A stretch of 64,000 nucleotides of DNA, taken from an uncultured Eubacteriales bacterium. Its GTDB lineage: Bacteria; Bacillota; Clostridia; Oscillospirales; Acutalibacteraceae. Of this stretch, positions 44,217 through 52,055 are shown in pieces. The position numbers were made by a program, and so were the translations under genes. The notes below the pieces were generated by a model, which did no database searches, was not told the DNA's origin, and saw nothing but the letters and a program-made list of their open reading frames with translations. The DNA lies in NCBI GenBank assembly GCA_934541115.1, contig CAKTDF010000008.1:1-64000 (forward strand). The letters are read 5' to 3'. How positions within the stretch are numbered: the first letter of the stretch is position 1; each line of letters begins with the position of its first letter.

Positions 44217-45671
44217 TCAATTTTTCTTCATTGAAACTGCGTTTTTCCTCGCGCCATTTTCCCTGCTGCGAATTGTTCTTCTGACAAGCAGACCCTTTAG
44301 CGCCTCCTTATTGAACGGGAAAAGCGGATAAAGATAGGTGTACCCGTCAACTGTTTTTGTTGTGCAAATAACAAGTATTACTATGGCGAGACCCGCAATA
44401 AAGCCCCAGAGCTTAAAAACAGCCGTCAGAATCAGCAGCAGTGTGCGCGAAATTTTTATCGCATAGCCCAACTCATAACTTGCCTGTGTAAAGTTTGAAA
44501 TTGCGGCGAACGCCATAAACAGAACGACCTCCGAAACAAACCACCCGGACGAAACCGCAAATTCGCCGAGCACGAGCGCGCCGACAACGCTGAAAGAATT
44601 GCTCAGTGCGCTCGGAGTATTGAGCGACGCCAAACGCAAAGTATCAATTACAAACTCGATCACAAGCAGCTGTGCAATAAGAGGAACACTGTTAGGCTCC
44701 TTGACAAGCAGAAATCTGAGTGACTCCGGAATTGTATCGCCATAAAGCGTCAGGAGATACCACGTAGGAACAAGCAGCAGCGATAAAGCAAAAACAACCG
44801 CGCGGACGTACCGCAAAAAGGTGCCTATCATCGGCGGAAAGTAATAATCGTTGATGTCCTGTACAAAATCAAAAATACCGGTCGGCAAAATCATTGCTGA
44901 GGGTGAGCCGTCGGCAAGAACAACCACGTTGCCGTCATAGATGCACGCTGCGGCGGCATCGGGGCGCTCGGTATAGCGTACCTTTGGAAACGGATTCCAC
45001 GGCTGAGACGGAATAAGACACTCACGCAGGCTCTCCTGGCTCATCGTGAGACTCGACACCTCAATTGCCTGGAGCTTTTTTACAATAGAACGCAGATGCT
45101 TTTTGTTCACGCTGTCTTCAAGATAGCAGACAACAACATCCGTTTTGGATTCGCTGCCTATTTGAAACGCCTTGACGGTCAGCTTGGGATTACGGATTTT
45201 TCGTCTGATGAGAGCAGTATTGAAAATTATTGTTTCAACAAATCCCTCATGGGAACCCCGCAAAACCTTATCCGATTCGGGTTCCTGAACGGAACGTGCC
45301 GGATAGGTTCGTGCGTCAATAACAATTGCATCTGTGTAATCCTCAACGATCATTCCTATTGCACCGGAAAGGACAAAGGTTGAAAATGTTTCAAGGCTCT
45401 TTTCAACACTCGACTCAACATAGGTTATATGACTGTCAAGAAATGACTGCGCCGTCGGGCACTCTTTCATGTCTTTCTCGGTCAGCTTGCTGAGATATTC
45501 AAGCATTTTTTCAAACATCTCATCTTTGACAAAGCCGTCAATGCAATAAAATGTTACGTGCTTTCCGCCGGATTTTATACGTTTGACAAGAATGTCAAAG
45601 CTTTCGCCGATTCTCAGTTTGCGGTTGACCGCTGTCAGATTTTCTTCATAGCTTTTTTCAAAATCACTCAT
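44217..45671 (-). CDS. Spore germination protein, GerA family
   Basis: 484 residues. Inner-membrane subunit A of a nutrient germinant receptor. Soluble N-terminal half (about 1-250) with the family GSHEGFVETIIFNTALIRRKI and ADGSPSAMILPTG, then about five membrane helices and a polar C-terminus. Start at ATG 45671 gives the usual N-terminal length; RBS is only a weak AAAGG about 12 nt away. A TTG at 45740 is possible but rejected. No gerB- or gerC-type gene is adjacent, so this subunit is orphan in this window. Terminator just after it. Confidence 0.88.
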   Translation of the reverse strand: MSDFEKSYEENLTAVNRKLRIGESFDILVKRIKSGGKHVTFYCIDGFVKDEMFEKMLEYLSKLTEKDMKECPTAQSFLDSHITYVESSVEKSLETFSTFVLSGAIGMIVEDYTDAIVIDARTYPARSVQEPESDKVLRGSHEGFVETIIFNTALIRRKIRNPKLTVKAFQIGSESKTDVVVCYLEDSVNKKHLRSIVKKLQAIEVSSLTMSQESLRECLIPSQPWNPFPKVRYTERPDAAAACIYDGNVVVLADGSPSAMILPTGIFDFVQDINDYYFPPMIGTFLRYVRAVVFALSLLLVPTWYLLTLYGDTIPESLRFLLVKEPNSVPLIAQLLVIEFVIDTLRLASLNTPSALSNSFSVVGALVLGEFAVSSGWFVSEVVLFMAFAAISNFTQASYELGYAIKISRTLLLILTAVFKLWGFIAGLAIVILVICTTKTVDGYTYLYPLFPFNKEALKGLLVRRTIRSRENGARKNAVSMKKN

Positions 45672-46017
45672 AATAACAACAGCCTTTCCGGCCACAAAAA
45701 GCAATGAAAAGTCACGATACTCCTTGTTGTAGCCGGACAAGGCGTGCAGGGCATAAGTCTAAAAACAGATAAGCTCCGTTTTGAATGACATATAACTCAC
45801 AGCGTAATTTTTCACACTGTTACCACAACAGTATTGTCGGCGTTATTTTACAATTTATTCATCTAAACTGCCGCTGATTTATCGATAAGCACAGATTTTC
45901 GCAGAGTATTTTCATAATATCAAAAATTATCTTACAAATTCATCAGTATTATCTGCGGCGTATGGCTCGAGAGATATTCACTAATCAACAATTACACTCC
46001 CTGTCACCGGCGGTTGC
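45672..46017. other. 346-bp intergenic region upstream of gerA
   Basis: No supported ORF. It contains the inverted repeat ACTGTT-N5-AACAGT (45816-45832). I looked for sigma-G-type promoters (TGAATA then CATACTA) and found only partial matches with wrong spacing, so none is called. Confidence 0.4.
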
Positions 46018-47367
46018 TCAAAAAATACGAAAACCGTTATAAAGTTCAACAATTGCATTCCACGTCAGCGGTCCCACATATCCTGTAACCGGCATTCCGT
46101 AAAGCGACTGAACCGCCTCAACAGCGCGCATTGACTGCGGTCCGTAAACACCGTCAACTGTGACCGGCGGCACACTGTCAATGTTTTGAGAAATTACGTT
46201 CAGATATGTCTGCAGCTGTTCAACGGCTTTTCCCGTTGAACCTTCGGTAATAACATAGCCCGGATAAAGCAGGGAGGAATAGCTCTGAAATTCATACGGC
46301 AAGGACTGAAGAGTAATTCTGTATTCCTCAAGGATAGCATTCCACGTGTCCTCGTCCACCACTCCGTCCGCAGTCAGTCCATGCTCACGCTGAAATGTTC
46401 TGACAGCGTTTTCCGTTGCCTCACCGAATACTCCGTCAACAGAAATTTCCGGCAAGGTGTTGTTAAACAGCGAAAGGAATTTTAGGTAATACTGAATGAT
46501 ACTCACCGGCTGACCTCTGCTGCCGCGCCGCAAAGGATACGGGAACAGGCGCTCAGCCTCGGTAATTGTGATTCCCTCGGAATAAAGCTCCGAAAGACGT
46601 TTTACAGCGTTATAAATGCGCCTTATAGCATACCACGTGGCTTCTCCGACCACGCCGTCGGGTGTGAGATTAAAAACGCTCTGAAACTGTTTTACGGCGT
46701 TTTCTGTTGTTCTGCCAAAGCTGCCGTCCGTCACCGGGATTTTCGGTATGCTCGGATAGTTTTGCGCAATACGGTTGAGCCAGCGCTGAATTTCAAGAAC
46801 ATTGTTGCCAACGGTGCCCACGCGCAGGGGTGTGCCCGGATAGGTTGAAAACGAGGTCGCAACATCGGCACGCCGCAGGTCTATGTCATCACCGTAGTAA
46901 TACTGCAAAATTTGATAAGGGGTGTAGCCGCGGTTTGCGAGCGTAACCGTGCCCCACTGTGAGAGTCCGGGACAGGTTACGTTGTTTCCGTCGCAGTATT
47001 CGGTGTAATACGGCTGAACGGTACCCTGCTTTACAACGTAGGTATTGAATATTTCGTCAACGATCTCCGAAATATTCTGAAAGTAGTCACGTCCGTACTG
47101 AAACGCCTGATCGTACTGGGTTGAGTTTGTTATATCAAAATCATATCCGCGCGAACGGTAGTATTCCAAATAAATGCGGTTGAGCGCAAGCGAAATCTGC
47201 GCAATGATATTTGCCCTTATTGCATTTTCCGGCCATGTGGGATAGATTTCGCTTGAGGCAACGTTTTTGATGTAATCTGTGAACGGAACCGTCACATTTC
47301 TTGCATTTGAGTTCGGCTCTCCAAGGTGAACGGTGATGTACTCCGGAACAACAACGGCGTCAGGCAT
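46018..47367 (-). CDS. SpoIID-like/peptidoglycan-binding protein with three PG-binding repeats
   Basis: 449 residues. Residues about 25-165 resemble a SpoIID/LytB-type domain (VPFTDYIKNVASSEIYPTWP, YCDGNNVTCPGLSQWGT, NRGYTPYQILQYYYGDDI). Three PG_binding_1-type repeats follow (about 185-250, 275-355, 375-445), each with a GxFGxxTxxAVxxFQ-like core and DGVVGxxTWNAI. There is no obvious signal peptide, unlike secreted SpoIID; possibly assembled on the outer spore side. Function inferred as spore wall/coat binding. Overlaps the partner gene start by 8 nt. Confidence 0.78.
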   Translation of the reverse strand: MPDAVVVPEYITVHLGEPNSNARNVTVPFTDYIKNVASSEIYPTWPENAIRANIIAQISLALNRIYLEYYRSRGYDFDITNSTQYDQAFQYGRDYFQNISEIVDEIFNTYVVKQGTVQPYYTEYCDGNNVTCPGLSQWGTVTLANRGYTPYQILQYYYGDDIDLRRADVATSFSTYPGTPLRVGTVGNNVLEIQRWLNRIAQNYPSIPKIPVTDGSFGRTTENAVKQFQSVFNLTPDGVVGEATWYAIRRIYNAVKRLSELYSEGITITEAERLFPYPLRRGSRGQPVSIIQYYLKFLSLFNNTLPEISVDGVFGEATENAVRTFQREHGLTADGVVDEDTWNAILEEYRITLQSLPYEFQSYSSLLYPGYVITEGSTGKAVEQLQTYLNVISQNIDSVPPVTVDGVYGPQSMRAVEAVQSLYGMPVTGYVGPLTWNAIVELYNGFRIF

Positions 47368-48052
47368 TTTTTTCGCCTTCCCTCATCAACAGCTCGTTCG
47401 GTTCGGACTCACTGACATCGGTGTTGTCTTCTTCGTCTGTTCCGAGCGGCAAAAGCTGTATGTTCTGAATGGACTCAACACCGGCAAAAACCGGAACGCC
47501 GAGATATTTCCGACTCTGAAACCTGGGGTGGCTGACAAGAATATCATACTGAGAATATGGCGGTGTTTCCTGCGGCGATTGAGAAAACTGTTTTTTAGGT
47601 GCCGGAAGCAGCAATCTCGGAATCGCACCGTTTGTATCCGTAAAGCCGTCAAAGTAGACCTTTTTATCCTTTCCGGTAATGATTACATTCGCTGACGAGA
47701 CGGGATATGCTCTGCCTGCCATAAAGACCTGAACCTTGAGCGCACCGAGCGACCGAGGTTCTCCTTTGCTTTCTTCGGTAGGTTCACTTTGCGGCACCAA
47801 ATTCTCTTCAGACTCGTCCGGTGCGGCGGCTGCCTCTTCGGGTTCCTTTTTCTGCGGCTGCGGTTCTTCTTCGCGGTGTTCTTCGGCTGCCACGGGAGCA
47901 GAAACAATTTCTGTCTCCGTCTGCGGTTCGGTGGAAACGGCAACCGCTGCTTCTTCTTTCGACACTTCTTTGAGCTGTTCTGCCATTGAACGTTTTTTTG
48001 CGTCAATTAGTTCCTTTTTATACCTTTCAATCATTGAATCAAAGCTGTTCAT
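47360..48052 (-). CDS. Low-complexity protein with C-terminal Ig/carboxypeptidase-regulatory-like domain
   Basis: 230 residues, function not recognised. N-terminal coiled stretch (MNSFDSMIERYKKEL), an acidic Pro/Glu/Gln/Ala-rich linker (about 45-110), and a C-terminal beta domain of about 100 residues (LGALKVQVFMAGRAYPVSSANVII, a CarboxypepD_reg-like pattern). Overlap with the downstream PG-binding gene suggests a complex. Start at 48052 has AAAGGTG 6 nt upstream; 48085 has no RBS. A spore-envelope role is inferred from context only. Confidence 0.7.
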   Translation of the reverse strand: MNSFDSMIERYKKELIDAKKRSMAEQLKEVSKEEAAVAVSTEPQTETEIVSAPVAAEEHREEEPQPQKKEPEEAAAAPDESEENLVPQSEPTEESKGEPRSLGALKVQVFMAGRAYPVSSANVIITGKDKKVYFDGFTDTNGAIPRLLLPAPKKQFSQSPQETPPYSQYDILVSHPRFQSRKYLGVPVFAGVESIQNIQLLPLGTDEEDNTDVSESEPNELLMREGEKNA

Positions 48053-48281
48053 AAAATCACCTTTCCCGACCGTATCAGCGGTCAATATTGGTTACGTCAT
48101 TTTATGAGAGTTGATTTTTGCTTGACACTGTTTTTGAGAAATAATGTAATCCTGATGGAATACTCCTTGCAATCAAACAGTCCTATCTAAAAACGGAAGT
48201 AAAAAAGAATCGCTCAAAGCCAATTGTTTGGTAATTAATTTTGGAAAGGTAGTTCAAACAAATCTGTTGCCTTAAACAAAC

Positions 48282-48307
48282 GAGCAGCCGCCTGACGGCG
48301 ACTGCTC
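48282..48307. other. GC-rich hairpin between tRNA-fMet and the SpoIID-like operon
   Basis: GAGCAG/CTGCTC arms (48282-48287 with 48302-48307) with inner CGCC/GGCG pairing, followed on minus by GTTTGTTT. It may be a second terminator for tRNA transcription; the T-run is interrupted. Confidence 0.45.
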
Positions 48308-48362
48308 CGTTATTTCTTATTTGGCTTTTATTCCAACTATTGACATAGAGCCTAAAAACAAG

Positions 48363-48392
48363 AAAAACCCTTGAGGCGTTGCGCCACAAGGG
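48363..48392 (-). terminator. Terminator of tRNA-fMet
   Basis: CCCTTG-GGCG/CGCC-CAAGGG stem (48368-48392) with a TTG loop and TTTTT (48363-48367). It lies right after the tRNA. Confidence 0.92.
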
Positions 48393-48400
48393 TCTCTATA

Positions 48401-48477
48401 TGGTTGCGGAGACAGGATTTGAACCTGCAACCTCCGGGTTATGAGCCCGACGAGCTACCGGATTGCTCTACTCCGCG
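48401..48477 (-). tRNA. Initiator tRNA-fMet (anticodon CAT)
   Basis: 77 nt with encoded CCA. The acceptor is CGCGGAG/CTCCGCA, so base 1 C faces A72, the mismatch that marks bacterial initiator tRNAs. Anticodon stem CGGG-CTCATAA-CCCG has the three G-C pairs of the initiator. TTCAAATCC T-loop. No intron. A strong promoter and a terminator flank it. Confidence 0.97.
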
Positions 48478-48504
48478 ATATCTGACTTTCTCAAGTGCTC
48501 GGTT

Positions 48505-48533
48505 ATTATATAACAAGCAGACAAGAAAGTCAA
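48505..48533 (-). promoter_or_regulatory. Sigma-A promoter of tRNA-fMet
   Basis: TTGACT (48528-48533), 17-nt spacer, TATAAT (48505-48510), about 28 nt before the tRNA. Confidence 0.9.
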
Positions 48534-48568
48534 GGGTTTTTCAAATATTTTGAAAAAAAGTTTTGATT

Positions 48569-51211
48569 TTAGTCTGTATTTTCAATCATGTGATTTGTAA
48601 CATAACTATAAATACTCTCGGCACAGTTTTCAATCGGTAGATAAAATCCGTTCTCACGCTCGGCATACTCCTCTTGGATTTTGAATCCGTTTTCGGTAAA
48701 TTTTACAAATTCGTCAACCGCAGTTTCAGCATCGACAGCTAACGGTCCAAACGCCTTTTCAAACGGAAGATCCAACTCGCGATAAACGCCCATTCCGGAC
48801 TTAAATTCCTCGTAGTCAGGAACAAAATATAAAACAGGTCTTGAAAGATATGCAAAATCAAAAGACAAATCAGAAAAATCCGTTATCAAAAATTTATAAT
48901 CTTCTGCTTTTACGTCTTCGTCGATGATATTTATGTTTTTGCAGCCGCTGTCAAGGACATCTCTCAAAAGACTTCCTTTTGCAGTGTCAAATTTAACGTC
49001 AAGAACAGTGCCGCATGATTCAAGAGACTTTTGCAGCCTGTCACTATTCAAAAAGGCTTTTATTTCACGGTAATAACTACTGCTTTTCAAAAAGCTGATA
49101 CTTGTTTTTTCCGTATTGTCATTCGGCGAAAAATAACTTCGCCACGACGGAGCAAAAAGAACACGTTCTCCCGACGCTGCAGCTTTGCAGAGAAAATCAA
49201 GCTTTGGCATACCGGTTTTAATGAGTTCATCATCTTTAAAGCGGTATTTTCCGGTGAGATTATCCACTTCAAAATGTGTTGAAACAACCACTTTGTCGCA
49301 AACTGCCCTTTCCGCCGAAAATCTGTCTGCACAAAAAAAGCTCATTATACCCTGCGGGAGATATATTATTCTGAAATGTTCAATATCGATATACTTCATT
49401 TCTTCACTTTCAAGAAGAAACGGGGAAAACTTTTCTCTTTCATAAGCTGAGAAAAAAAGAATTTCGGCGGAAAGATACAAAACTCTGTGTTCATATGAGC
49501 CAAACTCGATCAGTCTGCTCTTCTGCTCCTCCGTAAAAAGCTTTTCGAGCTCGCCGAAAGGCCTTGTATAAACATAGTACCTTTCAACGCCGTCATCATA
49601 TTTTAAATCGTTTTGGAACTGATAATAAGCACTACCCTTAAAACCGGTTCCGGCATCTGAATACAGCCAGATTCTGCTGCTTTTTCTGCGTTCAATTGCA
49701 GTACACTTAAGCTCGTAAGCATACACCTCGGTATTATATGTTCTTGCATTAAGTAATTCAAGCTCACGAATTTCGTCATCGGTTTTTCTTTCAAAAGTCA
49801 GAGTATCGTTGAAAAATGTTATAACATACTTTCCTTTTGCAAAAGAATAGAATCTCAGCTTATGTCTGAATACCGCCGAACCCATAAAATTGATTTTGAC
49901 ATCAAAACTATAGGAATCAATTACCGCCTTAAACGAAAGGATCTTGACCTTTTCCGGATCAAAGCTGTACTCGAAACCGTAAATTTTGTTCGTCATTATA
50001 TCCGTGCTCACATAGCTGTATGAGGAACGATAAAGCTTTAGCTTATGCTTTTTTTCACCGTTTTCAACGGCGTACATCAAAGGTGGATTTTTCATATAGT
50101 TGAATACACCCATTTCACACTCGCAGCGGATTCTGAAACGCCCGTCATCAAGCAGCGATGTTCTGATCAGCCGCATTGAAACGCGCTTGCTGTGTTCAAT
50201 CGTCCTGCCGTCTGCAAGCACATCGATCGCCTCATGGTCAATGTATACGGTGGGATAAACGTTCGGCTTTATGTTCAGCCAGTAGAAAATATGGTTCTTC
50301 TGTATTGACGGATTGTTGACGATAATATCCGTATCGACCCTCGCAAGAAGCTTTTTTATGCGCCTCATTGCGGCTTTGAACTGCTTTTTTTCATAATGAA
50401 AAGGATACAACTTTCGATCCTCAAGTTTCCAGCGAAGATCGTGGAAAAACATTGCCTGATAATATTTCGGAACCTTATCCTCATACATGGAAAAAAGATT
50501 TTCAAAAAACGTCATCGTCAACTCAAACAGATAATATGAATGAGTTTTGGTTGAAACGCAGGAGTTTTCATTGCCCCTGTTATACATATAGCATGCACTC
50601 GGACAGTATCCGATACGAAGCTTGTCCATCAGAATGCGGTTAATATATTCCTGATCCTCGTGACACTCCATTTTTTCGTTAAAAAGAATGTTGTCTGAAA
50701 ACCTGTTTTTGACGCAGATGTTCATGGTCGCCTGTGAGATATACGGATTTTCTTCCAGATCAAAAACTCCTTGACCTGTCAGAATCTTTCGATATCTCGC
50801 GGGCGGTTTGAGAAGCTCACCGTCTTTATACGGCTGCATGAAATACGTCACTGCATCGACCTGCTCATAAACCGTGTCAAAAAAATCTGTAACGTTTTTG
50901 ACCGAGACAGCTGTAAGCTTGTCATCAGAGTCGAGGTACATAATGTATTTACCCTCAGCCATTTTCAGACCGCAGTTTCTTGCGGCGGAAACACCTGAGT
51001 TTTTGATCTTCTTATACTTAAAATTCTCATGTTCGTTGCAGTATCGTGTGCAAATTTCTTCGCTCAAATCGGTCGAACCGTCATTAACAAGCAGAACCTG
51101 CATTTCGTTTTGAGCAATTGTTTGGGCAAGAAGCGAATCAAGGCAGCCGCAAAGATATTCCTGCGCATTATAAATCGGAACAATCACCGATACTCTGTAT
51201 TTATAATTCAT
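48569..51211 (-). CDS. GT2-glycerophosphotransferase fusion protein
   Basis: 880 residues in two parts. Residues 1 to about 230 are a family-2 glycosyltransferase: SVIVPIYNAQEYL, NDGSTD and YLDSDD (DXD-like). After a 200-residue linker, about 510-870 form a CDP-glycerol glycerophosphotransferase-like domain with FAPSWRSYF and the conserved LITDFSDLSFDFAYLSRPVLYF. Such fusions make teichoic-acid or capsule-type phosphoglycans at the inner membrane face. No membrane helix is obvious. Downstream of the pseudokinase and a small GT, 15 nt after the latter. Confidence 0.88.
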   Translation of the reverse strand: MNYKYRVSVIVPIYNAQEYLCGCLDSLLAQTIAQNEMQVLLVNDGSTDLSEEICTRYCNEHENFKYKKIKNSGVSAARNCGLKMAEGKYIMYLDSDDKLTAVSVKNVTDFFDTVYEQVDAVTYFMQPYKDGELLKPPARYRKILTGQGVFDLEENPYISQATMNICVKNRFSDNILFNEKMECHEDQEYINRILMDKLRIGYCPSACYMYNRGNENSCVSTKTHSYYLFELTMTFFENLFSMYEDKVPKYYQAMFFHDLRWKLEDRKLYPFHYEKKQFKAAMRRIKKLLARVDTDIIVNNPSIQKNHIFYWLNIKPNVYPTVYIDHEAIDVLADGRTIEHSKRVSMRLIRTSLLDDGRFRIRCECEMGVFNYMKNPPLMYAVENGEKKHKLKLYRSSYSYVSTDIMTNKIYGFEYSFDPEKVKILSFKAVIDSYSFDVKINFMGSAVFRHKLRFYSFAKGKYVITFFNDTLTFERKTDDEIRELELLNARTYNTEVYAYELKCTAIERRKSSRIWLYSDAGTGFKGSAYYQFQNDLKYDDGVERYYVYTRPFGELEKLFTEEQKSRLIEFGSYEHRVLYLSAEILFFSAYEREKFSPFLLESEEMKYIDIEHFRIIYLPQGIMSFFCADRFSAERAVCDKVVVSTHFEVDNLTGKYRFKDDELIKTGMPKLDFLCKAAASGERVLFAPSWRSYFSPNDNTEKTSISFLKSSSYYREIKAFLNSDRLQKSLESCGTVLDVKFDTAKGSLLRDVLDSGCKNINIIDEDVKAEDYKFLITDFSDLSFDFAYLSRPVLYFVPDYEEFKSGMGVYRELDLPFEKAFGPLAVDAETAVDEFVKFTENGFKIQEEYAERENGFYLPIENCAESIYSYVTNHMIENTD

Positions 51212-51226
51212 TTTGCTTTCTCCCTG

Positions 51227-52021
51227 TTATATTCCGATCATTTTTATTATAAGACGTTTTTTTCTCGCCCTTTCAAAAAATGATTCCTCGCGGTACATTT
51301 CGCTGAGCTGAACCAAAACAAAATCACTGACGATCTGCTCCTTTTCATCAAGCATACCCTTTTGTGTAAAGCTTTTGAGAACAGCTTCAAGTTCTTTTCT
51401 GTTCTCACAAAACTGCTCAAAGGTAATTTTTGACTTTTTGGTCGGGCTTTCTCTATATGCAATAACTTTATCGGTAACAAAAAACGATTCGGCATATGAA
51501 TAACACTTAAGCAAAAACATGGCTTGATTGCAATAATCAAGAGAACCAAGAGAAAGCGAATTGCCCTTGATAACTTTGGTTTTTATTGCATTATTCCAAA
51601 GGGAAAATCCGCTTTTCATGTACACCGCAAGAGAAAAATTTCCCGAATCAGAGTATCGCGGAACAAATTTTGAGTTTTTCAGATATGAAACGTTAAACAG
51701 AACAACATCTTTCTTTCCGGAAAGTATTTCGTCAACAGCATTCGGCGCCAAAATCTCATCATAGTTCACAAAAGCAACATATTCCGTATCGACAGCAGCA
51801 ATTGCCTCATCGAGTCTGTCAACAAAAGCAACGGCATTTTCAATTTCAATTATCCTGTAATCAGGATACTTTTTTTCAATCTGCTTTTTTGCGCCCTCTG
51901 AACTGCAAAGAGCGATAACTTTATAGTTTTCGTTGCACTGTCTGTCAATGCTTGCCATGCAGCGCAATATTTTGTTTTTATTATTTGTTGCCTTTACAAT
52001 AAATGTTACTGCTTTTTTCAT
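51227..52021 (-). CDS. GT2-like protein with degenerate catalytic motif
   Basis: 264 residues. It has the fold of a family-2 glycosyltransferase in the first 110 residues (VTFIVKATNNKNKI, VIALCSSEGAKKQIE) but the metal-binding DXD position reads NYDE (AFVNYDEIL) and the usual DGSxD is CSSEG. It may be inactive or act with an unusual sugar donor. Polar C-terminal half. Located between the pseudokinase and the GT2-glycerophosphotransferase; a scaffold or regulatory role is only speculation. Confidence 0.7.
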   Translation of the reverse strand: MKKAVTFIVKATNNKNKILRCMASIDRQCNENYKVIALCSSEGAKKQIEKKYPDYRIIEIENAVAFVDRLDEAIAAVDTEYVAFVNYDEILAPNAVDEILSGKKDVVLFNVSYLKNSKFVPRYSDSGNFSLAVYMKSGFSLWNNAIKTKVIKGNSLSLGSLDYCNQAMFLLKCYSYAESFFVTDKVIAYRESPTKKSKITFEQFCENRKELEAVLKSFTQKGMLDEKEQIVSDFVLVQLSEMYREESFFERARKKRLIIKMIGI

Positions 52022-52055
52022 TCCAATCCCTCGGTTATCATTCGCTGTCTATGGG

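Larger units (their letters stand above)
48053..48400. other. 348-bp intergenic region upstream of the SpoIID-like operon
   Basis: Nothing coding is supported. It holds a hairpin GAGCAG-GTCGCC-type palindrome (48282-48307) and the tRNA terminator (48363-48392). A CATAAAAT box occurs near the coding start but without a matching -35. Confidence 0.5.

Noticed and set aside
45672..46017. Sigma-G promoter before gerA
   Set aside because: TGAATA and CATACTA-like boxes occur but with spacing of 10 or 20 nt, not 17-18.
48282..48307. Part of a structured RNA downstream of tRNA-fMet
   Set aside because: Only one short hairpin without a clear promoter; a secondary terminator is simpler.
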